Below, one piece after another: positions 33,324 through 42,224 of a stretch of 56,128 nt of DNA; within the stretch, counting starts at the first letter, position 1; each line of letters begins with the position of its first letter. This DNA is from Chitinophaga pinensis (GTDB taxonomy: Bacteria; Bacteroidota; Bacteroidia; AKYH767-A; OLB10), in assembly GCA_943332105.1 (NCBI GenBank), contig CALQOD010000006.1:1-56128 (forward strand), given 5' to 3'. The notes beneath the pieces were generated by a model that searched no databases, was not told where the DNA came from, and was given only the letters and a program-made list of their open reading frames with translations. Both the position numbers and the translations under genes were made by a program.

Positions 33324-35357
33324 ATGTCACTGCGCAAAATTTCTATCCAGATTAGTAATAAGCACGATTTGTATTATCGTATTGTACTCATCTCTATTTC
33401 TATTCTTGTTATTACTTATTTTCTTCCTCAACAGGTAAAGTTTAAATACAATTTTTCTACTGCCGAAATCTGGCATTACGAAGACCTTCGCGCTCCTTTC
33501 GATTTTCCAATCTATAAATCAGAGAAACAAATTGATGCCGATCGTAAACAAATTATCCAGCATTCTTCGCTCTATTTTGTAAAAGATACCGCCGCTTATC
33601 TCCACGCTATCGAAGAGTTTCATACTTTGTTCAATGATAAAAATGCATGGACAAATGGAGAACTTATTATTGCTAAAATTTATAACGACGGAGTTTTTGA
33701 ATCTACGCGAAATGCGAGTCCTGTCGATGGTCAGCAGTTATTCATAGTCATAGGTAATTCCGAAACACCATCAGAGGTTAATTCATTAGTGAATGTTAAT
33801 CAGTTAGGTGATCGCGTCTCTTATGAATTATCAAAGTCGAATTTGCAAGCTGATTTATTATTGAAGAATGCTATCGTACAGTCTATACGACCTAACATAA
33901 CTTTCGAAGCTTCGCTCACAGAAAAAAACCGACAGCAACAGTTGTCTGATATTAATCCCGTTCGTGGAATGGTGAAGAAAGGTGTGCTCATCGCTGAGCA
34001 GGGGAAGGTTGTTGGTCAACAAGAGTATGAAGCGCTTTCTTCTTTGCGTAAAGCATACATGGGAGAGGACGTCGGTAGTTCAATGCTGTCGTGGTTGTAT
34101 CTAGGATACTTGTTATTAGTATCTGTTGCAATCATCATCTTGTTAACGTTTTTGTGGTTGTTGCGAAAAGATATTTTACTTAACTCCCGCAAGATGGGGC
34201 TCTTGTTCTTGCTGATTGTAATTACTTGTGTGATTTATTCGAAAGTATTAATGTCCGATAAGGTGGATGTGCTACTTGTGCCACTTTGTATTTTGCCATT
34301 AGTCGTACGTGCCTTTTTCGATACACGTTCTGCCTTGTTTGTTCATGTGCTCACCATGTTGATCTTAGGTAGCATCGCACCATCGGGATTTGATTTTGTG
34401 TATATGCAAATTATCACGGGAATGGTGGCCGTGTTTAGTGTGTTTAATATGCGCAAGCGTGGTCAGTTATTTTTGGCTGTTGGATTAATTTTCCTAGCCT
34501 ATTGTGTTACATACATCGGAATTTCATTACTTAATGAAGGAAACATCGATAAGTTTAATTACGTGAATTTATTGTGGTTGTTGGGCAACGGATTTCTTAC
34601 ATTGTTAGCTTATCCACTTATCTTCTTTATTGAAAAAATATTCGGACTCACGAGTGATTTTTCATTGATGGAATTATCTGATTTTAACAGTGAGTTGCTT
34701 CGCGATTTATCATTAAAAGCGCCTGGTACATTTCAGCATTCCTTACAAGTGGCGAATCTTGCAGAGGCTGCTATATTTAAAATAGGAGGGAATTCTTTAC
34801 TTGTCCGTGTAGGTGCTTTATATCACGATATTGGTAAAATGGATATGCCGATGTATTTTATCGAGAACCAAACAACGCAAGTAAATCCACATGATGAGAT
34901 AGCTTTCGAAGAGAGCGCATCATTAATCATTAATCACGTCTCGCTCGGAATTAAAAAAGCGAAGAAATATAATTTGCCAGATGTCATCATCGATTTCATT
35001 CGCACGCATCACGGGACAACGGTAGTACAATATTTTTATCAGTCATTTTTAAAAAACAATCCGGATGAAAATGCCGATGAAGCTGATTTCTCTTACCCAG
35101 GACCAAAACCTTTTTCAAAAGAAACAGCTGTTTTAATGATGGCCGATTCGGTTGAAGCTGCAGCGCGTAGCCTTACAGTTCATGATGCGCAGTCGATAGA
35201 GCGATTAGTGGATGTGATTATCAATCATCAGATTAATGGCGGACAGTTTGAAAATTGCGATATTACCTATAAGGATATTACAGCTATAAAGAAGATTTTT
35301 AAGAAAATGCTCAATAGCATTTATCATGTTCGGGTGGCATATCCCGCTGTCTCTTAA
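33324..35357 (+). CDS. 7TM-HD family phosphodiesterase (PgpH-like)
   Basis: 677 residues from ATG 33324; the in-frame start at 33297 would lie inside rnpB. Order: N-terminal membrane helix (IVLISISILVITYF), extracytoplasmic 7TMR-HDED domain (~50-255), seven membrane helices (~260-460), and a cytosolic HD domain with FQHSLQVANLAEAA, YHDIGKMDMPMYF (HDIG) and RTHHGT. PgpH of Listeria hydrolyses c-di-AMP; this is the same architecture, so a role in c-di-AMP turnover is a fair inference but not shown. Metal-binding HD residues are intact. Confidence 0.9.
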   Translation: MSLRKISIQISNKHDLYYRIVLISISILVITYFLPQQVKFKYNFSTAEIWHYEDLRAPFDFPIYKSEKQIDADRKQIIQHSSLYFVKDTAAYLHAIEEFHTLFNDKNAWTNGELIIAKIYNDGVFESTRNASPVDGQQLFIVIGNSETPSEVNSLVNVNQLGDRVSYELSKSNLQADLLLKNAIVQSIRPNITFEASLTEKNRQQQLSDINPVRGMVKKGVLIAEQGKVVGQQEYEALSSLRKAYMGEDVGSSMLSWLYLGYLLLVSVAIIILLTFLWLLRKDILLNSRKMGLLFLLIVITCVIYSKVLMSDKVDVLLVPLCILPLVVRAFFDTRSALFVHVLTMLILGSIAPSGFDFVYMQIITGMVAVFSVFNMRKRGQLFLAVGLIFLAYCVTYIGISLLNEGNIDKFNYVNLLWLLGNGFLTLLAYPLIFFIEKIFGLTSDFSLMELSDFNSELLRDLSLKAPGTFQHSLQVANLAEAAIFKIGGNSLLVRVGALYHDIGKMDMPMYFIENQTTQVNPHDEIAFEESASLIINHVSLGIKKAKKYNLPDVIIDFIRTHHGTTVVQYFYQSFLKNNPDENADEADFSYPGPKPFSKETAVLMMADSVEAAARSLTVHDAQSIERLVDVIINHQINGGQFENCDITYKDITAIKKIFKKMLNSIYHVRVAYPAVS

Positions 35358-35396
35358 AGTTTTATTTTAATTTCTTAATTCGAGCGATTTCTTCAC

Positions 35397-35404
35397 TATT
35401 TTTG
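35397..35404 (+). promoter_or_regulatory. -7 box of mutL (TATTTTTG)
   Basis: Exact TAnnTTTG ending 7 bases before ATG 35412, another near-leaderless arrangement. Confidence 0.45.
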
Positions 35405-35411
35405 TTTTCTT

Positions 35412-37259
35412 ATGTCTGATATTATTCGTTTGTTACCCGATGCTGTTGCTAATCAGATTGCCGCTGGAGAAGTTATTCAGCGACCTGCTTCTGCTGTTAA
35501 AGAGTTAATGGAAAATGCTATTGATGCAGGAGCAGCCAAAATTCAATTAATACTTCGCGATGCTGGTAAGGCACTCATTCAAGTAGTGGATGATGGTAAT
35601 GGTATGACGGATACCGATGCTCGTCTTTGTTTCGAGCGCCATGCTACTTCAAAAATCCGTAAGTCGGATGATTTATATACGCTGCGCACTATGGGCTTTC
35701 GTGGAGAAGCTTTGGCTTCTATTGCGGCCGTTGCACAAGTGGAATTAAAAACGCGTTTAGTGAATACCGAAATCGGAACGAAGATTCATATCGAAGGAAG
35801 TGAAGTAAAATTGCAGGAGCAAGTAGTCACTCCCGAAGGAACATCTTTCGCGATTAAGAATTTATTTTATAATGTTCCTGCTCGCAAAAACTTTTTAAAG
35901 TCTGATCCTGTTGAGTCGCGTCATATAAACGAAGAGTTTATTCGTGTGGCTTTGGCTAATCCGGAAATTGCATTTACCATGCATCAAAATGGACATCTTG
36001 TTTATGATTTAAAGAAAGGAAATTTTAAACAGCGCATTGCTGCTATCTTTGGAAGTAATTATTCTGAACGGATGGTTCCTATTGAAGAGGAAACAACTAT
36101 TGTAAAGATTGAAGGCTTTGTAAGTAAGCCTGAATTTGCTAAAAAATCGAGAGGCGAGCAGTACTTTTTTGTTAATGGCCGTTTTATAAAAGATAATTAT
36201 TTACAGCATGCCGTTTCAGCAGCTTTCGATTCATTAATACCTAAAGATGTTTATCCATCTTATTGGTTAAATATTTCTATTGATCCCGCTTCCATTGATG
36301 TCAATATTCATCCAACAAAAACGGAAATTAAATTCTTGGATGATAAAAATGTGTATGCTATTCTTCGTGCATCTACAAAGCGCGCTTTAGGAAAATTTAG
36401 TGTTATGCCTTCCCTCGACTTCGAACAAGAGTCGTCATTTATTTTATCTGTTGATAAAATGAATTCTATCCCCGTTCAGCCAACCATAAAGGTTAATCCG
36501 AATTACAATCCGTTTAAAACAGAGTCGAATGATGGTTCAGCAATTAAATTCAGAACACAATGGAATAATGTTGAGCCTGCAAGAACCCAAGAATGGCTTA
36601 AAGCACACGAGGATTTAAAGAAGCCAGCTACCGCTTTACAACAGCAAATAGATAATCAGCCATATGAAAAATCATTAACTGATGTTCTTGAAGAGCTCGA
36701 TGATTTTCGTTTTGTTCAGGTTAGTCCTAAGCACTTTACCGCAACAAGCGAAATTGGTCTGTTGGTTATTGATATCATGGGCGCCTATGAACGTATCCAA
36801 TATGAAAGGTACTTACACGCACTGGAGAAAAAGCCTGCAGCTGCACAGCAACAATTATTTCCACCTCAGCTTCATCTATCGCCTGCAGACGCTCAAGTGG
36901 TGAAGGAACTGGAAGAAGATTTAAGAAAAATTGGATTCGATTTATCCGACTTTGGTAACAATACAATTGTGGTAAATGGAATTCCTGCAGATTTAGAAGC
37001 AGGTACTGAAGAGCATTTCTTACATCAGATATTTGAACAGTACAGGAATAATAAAGATCAGATTCGCTTAAGTTCTCACGAAAACCTGGCTCGTGCAATG
37101 GCAAAGGGTTTAATGAACCGTGTGAATAGAAAGTTTTCTGCTCGCGAACTTAAGCAAATCGCAATCGATTTACTGCACTGTGAGAATCCGAATTACAATA
37201 TAACAGGTAGGCCTATACTTAAATGGCTTCATGAAAGTGATATTCAATCTTTATTTTAA
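35412..37259 (+). CDS. mutL: DNA mismatch repair protein MutL, with altered endonuclease motif
   Basis: 615 residues. GHKL ATPase with all three motifs: ELMENAIDAGA (Glu, Asn), DDGNGM and HATSKI / GFRGEALASI; transducer domain to ~330; linker (~340-425); C-terminal dimerisation/endonuclease domain (~430-615). The endonuclease signature D-Q-H-A-x2-E-x4-E reads D-I-M-G-A-Y-E-R-I-Q-Y-E (454-465): the Asp and both Glu align, but Gln, His and Ala are replaced. A GRP motif (ITGRPILKW) remains near the end. Hence the nicking activity may be lost or metal binding changed. Followed by a rhomboid gene after 3 bases. Confidence 0.93.
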   Translation: MSDIIRLLPDAVANQIAAGEVIQRPASAVKELMENAIDAGAAKIQLILRDAGKALIQVVDDGNGMTDTDARLCFERHATSKIRKSDDLYTLRTMGFRGEALASIAAVAQVELKTRLVNTEIGTKIHIEGSEVKLQEQVVTPEGTSFAIKNLFYNVPARKNFLKSDPVESRHINEEFIRVALANPEIAFTMHQNGHLVYDLKKGNFKQRIAAIFGSNYSERMVPIEEETTIVKIEGFVSKPEFAKKSRGEQYFFVNGRFIKDNYLQHAVSAAFDSLIPKDVYPSYWLNISIDPASIDVNIHPTKTEIKFLDDKNVYAILRASTKRALGKFSVMPSLDFEQESSFILSVDKMNSIPVQPTIKVNPNYNPFKTESNDGSAIKFRTQWNNVEPARTQEWLKAHEDLKKPATALQQQIDNQPYEKSLTDVLEELDDFRFVQVSPKHFTATSEIGLLVIDIMGAYERIQYERYLHALEKKPAAAQQQLFPPQLHLSPADAQVVKELEEDLRKIGFDLSDFGNNTIVVNGIPADLEAGTEEHFLHQIFEQYRNNKDQIRLSSHENLARAMAKGLMNRVNRKFSARELKQIAIDLLHCENPNYNITGRPILKWLHESDIQSLF

Positions 37260-37262
37260 ATT

Positions 37263-38153
37263 ATGAACGAACCATACAGGCCATCCGGTTTTCAAGTATT
37301 ACCTCCCGTAGTTAAGAATTTACTCATATTAAATATTCTGATTTTTCTACTTACCTATGTTTTAGAATCAAAAATCGGGTTCGATTTAAATGAATACCTC
37401 GGTTTGCATTTTATCACAGCAAGCGGATTTTTGCCAATTCAGTTTGTTTCTTATATGTTTCTGCATGCTAACTTAACACATATCTTATTTAATATGTTTG
37501 CCCTTTGGACCTTCGGAACGGTATTAGAAAATACCTGGGGAGCAAAACGATTTATAATCTTTTATGCAGTTTGTGGTATAGGCGCTGGCGTTACACAGAC
37601 AGCTGTTGTAGGTTGGGATATACATAATGCGAAAGAGTCCGCCGATAAATTCTATGCTGATCAATCACCGGATGCGTTTTTAGTCTTTGTGAAAGATCGC
37701 GACTTAGTTGGGGAGCAAGGAGGAGTTCTGACTCGTTTATGGCATTATGTTACCGATTATCGCCCACGTCAAGATTTAATTGAATTCGTTAATTCTTGGA
37801 ATAGTAATAAATTAGAGTTGGCTTATCGCAATGAAGCAAAGGATTTTGTTGATTCATATATAGCTGCGAAAGTGAATACTACAACTGTAGGCGCCTCAGG
37901 TGCTGTATACGGATTGCTTCTAGCCTTCGGAATGTTATTTCCTAATTCAATGCTATATCTATATTTCGCAATTCCAATACGTGCAAAATATGCTGTTGCG
38001 CTATTTGGTTTGATAGAATTATTTTCTGGTGCGCAAAATGGTGGCAGTGATAATGTGGCTCACTTCGCGCATTTAGGCGGTATGATCTTCGGATATTTTT
38101 TGATTGTGGCGTGGAAGAGAAAATCGTTTGATCGATTCAATATTAATAATTAA
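37263..38153 (+). CDS. Rhomboid intramembrane serine protease
   Basis: 296 residues, six membrane helices. Catalytic Ser in GASGAVYGLLLAFG and catalytic His in HFAHLGGMIFGY; the L1-loop helix LTHILFNMFALWTFG has the His/Asn of the family. A hydrophilic insertion of about 75 residues (roughly 120-195; KESADKFYADQ ... YRPRQDL) separates the first and second membrane halves, which is larger than in GlpG. It starts 3 bases after mutL, so probably the same transcript. Substrate unknown. Confidence 0.92.
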   Translation: MNEPYRPSGFQVLPPVVKNLLILNILIFLLTYVLESKIGFDLNEYLGLHFITASGFLPIQFVSYMFLHANLTHILFNMFALWTFGTVLENTWGAKRFIIFYAVCGIGAGVTQTAVVGWDIHNAKESADKFYADQSPDAFLVFVKDRDLVGEQGGVLTRLWHYVTDYRPRQDLIEFVNSWNSNKLELAYRNEAKDFVDSYIAAKVNTTTVGASGAVYGLLLAFGMLFPNSMLYLYFAIPIRAKYAVALFGLIELFSGAQNGGSDNVAHFAHLGGMIFGYFLIVAWKRKSFDRFNINN

Positions 38154-38181
38154 GGATTGATTCGAAAACTAATTTTGAGTG

Positions 38182-39063
38182 ATGAAAAATTTAATTCAAG
38201 ACATCAAAAGTTATTTCAATAACAACATGGTATTGTACCGTTTGGTATTAATCAATGTTGTCGTTTTTATCGGAGTTAACTTCGTTGATTTATTTGGATT
38301 CTTGTTCGGGTTGAGTTTTTCATTGGATAAGTTACTTCGTTTGTTCTTCGGATTAGAAGCAGGCGTTACAAATTTTATCTGGAAGCCATGGACGATTATT
38401 ACCTACATGTTTTTACATGATGATATTTTTCATATCTTGTTTAATATGCTTTTCTTAACGTGGACAGGTAAGTTGTTTTCAGAATATTTAGGTCAGCAGA
38501 AATTAAGCGCAACTTATTTCTTAGGAGGTATTGCTGGAGGATTGTTTTATATCATCGCTTATCAAATCTTTCCCGCGTTCACAAATCATAACCAGGCAAT
38601 ATTGATAGGCGCATCAGCTGGCGTGCTAGCTGTATTTTTTGCGGTGGCTACTTTATTACCCAATTATACTACACAGTTGTTATTCATTGGTAGTATTAAA
38701 TTGAAGTTTCTGGCCATCATTATGTTTTTGCTTTATGCATTTAGTATTCCGAGTGGTAATGCGGGTGGACATATAGCACATATTGGAGGTGCACTGTTTG
38801 GGTTTGTTTCAATTAAGTTTTTACAATCCGGGACAGATATTACCAAGTGGTTCACAAAGCTTTTTTCTTTTAAGTCAAAGTCGCATAAAAACTTGAAAGT
38901 AGCTTACCGTAGTAATGAAAATGCTGATGATATTTATTTGAATAAACAACGTATGACACAGGAAAATCTTGATCGTATTCTTGATAAAATAAACCGTTCA
39001 GGTTTTGATAGTTTAACTACTGATGAAAAAGAGTTCTTATATAAGGCAAGCGGCAAAAACTAA
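38182..39063 (+). CDS. Second rhomboid protease with C-terminal cytosolic tail
   Basis: 293 residues from ATG 38182 (GTG 38179 immediately upstream is in frame but less likely). Catalytic Ser in IGASAGVLAVFFA and His in HIAHIGGALFGF; HILFNMLFLTWTGK in the L1 region. After the last helix, a ~75-residue basic and acidic tail (SFKSKSHKNLKVAY ... LTTDEKEFLYKASGKN) matches the C-terminal extension common in Bacteroidota rhomboids (DUF6576-like). The pair lies in tandem but the proteins are diverged. Confidence 0.92.
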   Translation: MKNLIQDIKSYFNNNMVLYRLVLINVVVFIGVNFVDLFGFLFGLSFSLDKLLRLFFGLEAGVTNFIWKPWTIITYMFLHDDIFHILFNMLFLTWTGKLFSEYLGQQKLSATYFLGGIAGGLFYIIAYQIFPAFTNHNQAILIGASAGVLAVFFAVATLLPNYTTQLLFIGSIKLKFLAIIMFLLYAFSIPSGNAGGHIAHIGGALFGFVSIKFLQSGTDITKWFTKLFSFKSKSHKNLKVAYRSNENADDIYLNKQRMTQENLDRILDKINRSGFDSLTTDEKEFLYKASGKN

Positions 39064-39182
39064 TTTCTCGAATTTGGAAAAATCTGTTTCAAAAATGGAG
39101 AAATTTAAGTAATTGTTTCGGCTTAATTAAGTAATTAATAAATTTATGTCACTGTATGTCAGTAGTTCTTAACCTAAAATAT

Positions 39183-39190
39183 TATATTTG
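39183..39190 (+). promoter_or_regulatory. -7 box of the cas6 gene (TATATTTG)
   Basis: Exact TAnnTTTG 62 bases before ATG 39253, giving a leader of roughly 55-60 nt. It shows the orphan cas6 has its own promoter. Confidence 0.55.
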
Positions 39191-39252
39191 CACACCTTAT
39201 TATCATGTGGAATAATAATGGTTATTATAAAATAAACTTTAAATAATTTATC

Positions 39253-39990
39253 ATGCGAGTTAAAATTTCATTTTTACGTGACCAGGCATCGGCCAACACA
39301 ATCCCTCTTCATCATCAATCTTTAATTTTTGAGTCAATCTTAGCGATGATTGAGACTGTAGGTGGGGATGTTTCTCAATTTAGTTTTTCCTCTTTAAAAG
39401 GTACTTCTAAAATTCAAAATGGCTTCATGCGTTTTTTGAGTTCTAAAGTAACATTAGTAGTATCTAGTCGCCAGGTTGATAAATTAGAACAAGTCGTTTC
39501 AAAGATTTTTGAACAACCTTATTTATCAATTGGAAAAATGAATTTAATGCCTCGTAGTCATGAGAGTATTACAGACCCTGATTTTTCTGTTAAAATGCGC
39601 TATTTATGCATCAGTCCACTTGTCTTGGTCGATCCCCGTACTGATTCAGAAAGAAGTCAGTTGACTATTGATCCTACTTCTCACGAGTTTTCAGATATAT
39701 TATATGAGCAAACATTAGATCGCATGGAGAAAACTGGCTTTACCGAAGCAGATCTTAATAACTATGCTGAATTTGATGCCCAACCAGACCAAGATTATGT
39801 TCAAAAGATTAATGAAACAGGTAAGAAGTTCGCTCGTTATTACAAGGCTAATGATGGTAGTAATATGATGGGATATTTATTGCCATTTACTTTACATGCT
39901 CACGTTGATGTTCATCGTTTTATTTGGGAATGTGGAATTGGTGCTATGACCGAACAAGGTTATGGAATGGTTGATTTGGTAAAAGAATAA
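39253..39990 (+). CDS. cas6: Orphan Cas6-family CRISPR RNA endoribonuclease homologue
   Basis: 245 residues, two ferredoxin-like (RAMP) halves. Start MRVKISFLRDQ then IPLHHQSLIFESIL (Cas6 N-terminal helix); FSFSSLKG (43-50); VTLVVSSRQVDKLEQVV strand-helix; and the diagnostic C-terminal glycine-rich loop CGIGAMTEQGYGMV (227-240). Cas6 cleaves CRISPR repeat RNA to make crRNAs. No CRISPR array, cas1, cas2 or effector gene is in the window, and both neighbours are chromosomal core genes with their own signals, so this is a stand-alone copy. Its promoter and terminator suggest it is expressed by itself. The His usually found before the F-x-F-S segment is not obvious; His20/His21 are the nearest candidates for catalysis. 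Confidence 0.82.
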   Translation: MRVKISFLRDQASANTIPLHHQSLIFESILAMIETVGGDVSQFSFSSLKGTSKIQNGFMRFLSSKVTLVVSSRQVDKLEQVVSKIFEQPYLSIGKMNLMPRSHESITDPDFSVKMRYLCISPLVLVDPRTDSERSQLTIDPTSHEFSDILYEQTLDRMEKTGFTEADLNNYAEFDAQPDQDYVQKINETGKKFARYYKANDGSNMMGYLLPFTLHAHVDVHRFIWECGIGAMTEQGYGMVDLVKE

Positions 39991-40016
39991 TTATTATCGT
40001 TAATAAAACATTTTGG

Positions 40017-40050
40017 CAAACAGGACTTATTAAGTCCTGTTTGTTATTTT
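40017..40050 (+). terminator. Intrinsic terminator of cas6
   Basis: CAAACAGGACTT pairs with AAGTCCTGTTTG over 12 bp with a 3-nt loop, followed by TTATTTTT, 26 bases after the stop. Confidence 0.88.
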
Positions 40051-40069
40051 TAGGCCTCTTCAAACTTTA

Positions 40070-42028
40070 ATGATTTTGAAAAACAATAGAAGTATTCTTT
40101 TTTTTCTTGCTGTATTGATTCTGTTTTGCGTTATTTTATTTTTTGTCCGCCAGCCTATATTGAATTATGTAATTGAAAAGGCCAAGGTGAAGTTTAAGGA
40201 GAAGTTTAATGCAACCCTCGTTATTGGTAATGCGGAGTTTAATGGTATTCGTGAAATTTGCGTTGATGATGTTGCGCTTATTCCGGAAAATGGCGATACT
40301 TTATTCCAATTGAATCACCTTAGTGCGAAGATTAGAATTTCAAAGTTGTTAATTGGTAAATTCGCTACGCGTGAATTAATTGCTAAAGGAGTGGCCGTTA
40401 CCTTAATAAAGAAGGACTCATCTGATAATTATTCTGTATTTATAAAGAGTGATAATAAAAAAGAAAGTCAACCAGCAAACGATAATTATATTGGCTTAAA
40501 TGAGCGATTTTCGGCTTTGTATGAAAAAATAAATGATTTATTTAATGAAGAGATTAAAATCGAGAATTTTTGTATTTCTTATCAGAAAAATAATATTATC
40601 GAGTCGGTTAATTTGTCTACTTTAAATTTTGATGGCGAAAAGTTTAATTCGACTTTGGTAATGCAATCTCAGGAGGGGAATTCCAAATGGCAAATAGCAG
40701 GTAACGCAAATGCATCTAAAGGTGAATATGATTTTTCAATGATTCGCAGTTCATCTAACGCAAATGCACTGCCGTTTGTAGATTTATATGATGGATTTAA
40801 AATAACATTTGATAAAGCCAATGTAAGGGTAAAGGCTGATGCTGGTGAAGATATTGTTCCTTTTTCCGTTATTTTTTCTGTAGATAATTTTCTTGTTAAC
40901 CATTGGAGAATTTCCCCCGAAAATGTAGTTGTTCCAACATTTGCTTCTCAATTAAATTTGAATTTTTCCCAGGATAGTGTTTATAGCACAAATTCTACTT
41001 TCTTTTCATTCAATAAGTTGCTTGTAAATTTGAAAACCTGCTACAGCAAAGGTGATGCTGGGTATTTTACATTGAACGCAGGATTTGACGCACCGCAAGC
41101 ACAAGTTTTATTTGATGCATTACCGAAGGGGATGTTCTCTTCATTTAATGGATTTAAAGTTAATGGGGGATTGTCATATGCCCTTCGTTTTCATCTTCCT
41201 TTCGCAAAGCCTGATCAATTAGATTTTGACTCGAAGTTAACCCCATCAAAGTTTTTAATTTCAAGTTATGGTGATGGCAATTTTACTAAGTTAAATTCTT
41301 CTTTTTCATTTGCAGGTATGGATGGTAGCCGCATTGTCCGTTCTTTTTTAGTCGGACCAGAAAATCTAAATTTTGTTTCACTAGGTAACATATCTTCCTA
41401 TTTGCAAAATTGTGTTTTGTCTTCCGAAGACCCTAGTTTCTTTAATCATAGTGGCTTTGTTGAAGAGTCTTTTAAACAATCAATTGCTACGAATTTTAAA
41501 AAAGGTCGTTTTGTTAGAGGCGGTAGTACTATATCCATGCAACTAGTAAAAAATGTTTTTTTAAGTCGTAATAAAACCATTGCACGTAAGCTCGAAGAAG
41601 CTTTAATCGTTTGGTTAATAGAACGGAACCGATTGGTGTCTAAGGAAAGGATGTTTGAAGTGTACTTAAATATTATTGAGTGGGGCCCCAATGTTTATGG
41701 TATTGGAGAAGCTTCAAATTATTATTTTGAGAAATCGCCTTCTACTCTTTCGTTGCAAGAGTCAGTGTTTTTATCAAGTATAATCCCACATCCAAAGTAC
41801 TATAAATCCGCTTTTGATTCTACCGGTTCTTTCTCAACTTCAATGAGGAATTATTATAAGGTTATTGCTAATAGATTAATAATCCGAGAGAAAATTACGG
41901 AAGCAGAAGTTGATACTGTTTTTTTTCCGTTGCACCTATCTCAGGCTTGTAAAAATTACTTGATGCCTCTAGACACATTAATAACCGATTCACTCAATAG
42001 CTTGCCTCCATTAGAGATTATTGAATAG
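40070..42028 (+). CDS. Peptidoglycan glycosyltransferase (GT51) fused to an AsmA-like domain
   Basis: 652 residues. N-terminal membrane anchor (ILFFLAVLILFCVILFFV), then an AsmA-like beta-rich periplasmic region (~35-430; LVIGNAEFNGIREICVDDVA, LNHLSAKIRIS). The GT51 domain (~435-610) has motif I with catalytic Glu453 (SSEDPSFFNHSGF), RGGSTISMQLVKN, RKLEEALIVWLIER, MFEVYLNIIEWG and LQESVFLSSIIPHPKYY. No transpeptidase domain follows, so it is a monofunctional glycan polymerase. GT51 alone is MtgA-like; the AsmA-like front, a lipid-transport-family fold, is the unusual part. It is separated from cas6 by a terminator. Confidence 0.88.
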   Translation: MILKNNRSILFFLAVLILFCVILFFVRQPILNYVIEKAKVKFKEKFNATLVIGNAEFNGIREICVDDVALIPENGDTLFQLNHLSAKIRISKLLIGKFATRELIAKGVAVTLIKKDSSDNYSVFIKSDNKKESQPANDNYIGLNERFSALYEKINDLFNEEIKIENFCISYQKNNIIESVNLSTLNFDGEKFNSTLVMQSQEGNSKWQIAGNANASKGEYDFSMIRSSSNANALPFVDLYDGFKITFDKANVRVKADAGEDIVPFSVIFSVDNFLVNHWRISPENVVVPTFASQLNLNFSQDSVYSTNSTFFSFNKLLVNLKTCYSKGDAGYFTLNAGFDAPQAQVLFDALPKGMFSSFNGFKVNGGLSYALRFHLPFAKPDQLDFDSKLTPSKFLISSYGDGNFTKLNSSFSFAGMDGSRIVRSFLVGPENLNFVSLGNISSYLQNCVLSSEDPSFFNHSGFVEESFKQSIATNFKKGRFVRGGSTISMQLVKNVFLSRNKTIARKLEEALIVWLIERNRLVSKERMFEVYLNIIEWGPNVYGIGEASNYYFEKSPSTLSLQESVFLSSIIPHPKYYKSAFDSTGSFSTSMRNYYKVIANRLIIREKITEAEVDTVFFPLHLSQACKNYLMPLDTLITDSLNSLPPLEIIE

Positions 42029-42156
42029 TCGCTCGTATTTTTTTATGATAGTATCACAATCATTCCCCCCTTTTTGTTGCTAAGATTCTCGCTTTCTGTC
42101 AGCAATAATGTTAAAAAACTAATGTTTTAGTTAGTAACTTACCCTTTTGAAATTGC

Positions 42157-42164
42157 TAAATTTG
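42157..42164 (+). promoter_or_regulatory. Candidate -7 box of the parE-parC operon (TAAATTTG)
   Basis: Exact TAnnTTTG about 60 bases before ATG 42225. The intervening 60 bases hold no other strong signal. Confidence 0.4.
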
Positions 42165-42224
42165 AAATTCTTGTCGTGCTAGTTTACGACCTTTGTAAAA
42201 ATTAATTTTAATTGTAGTGTTAAG

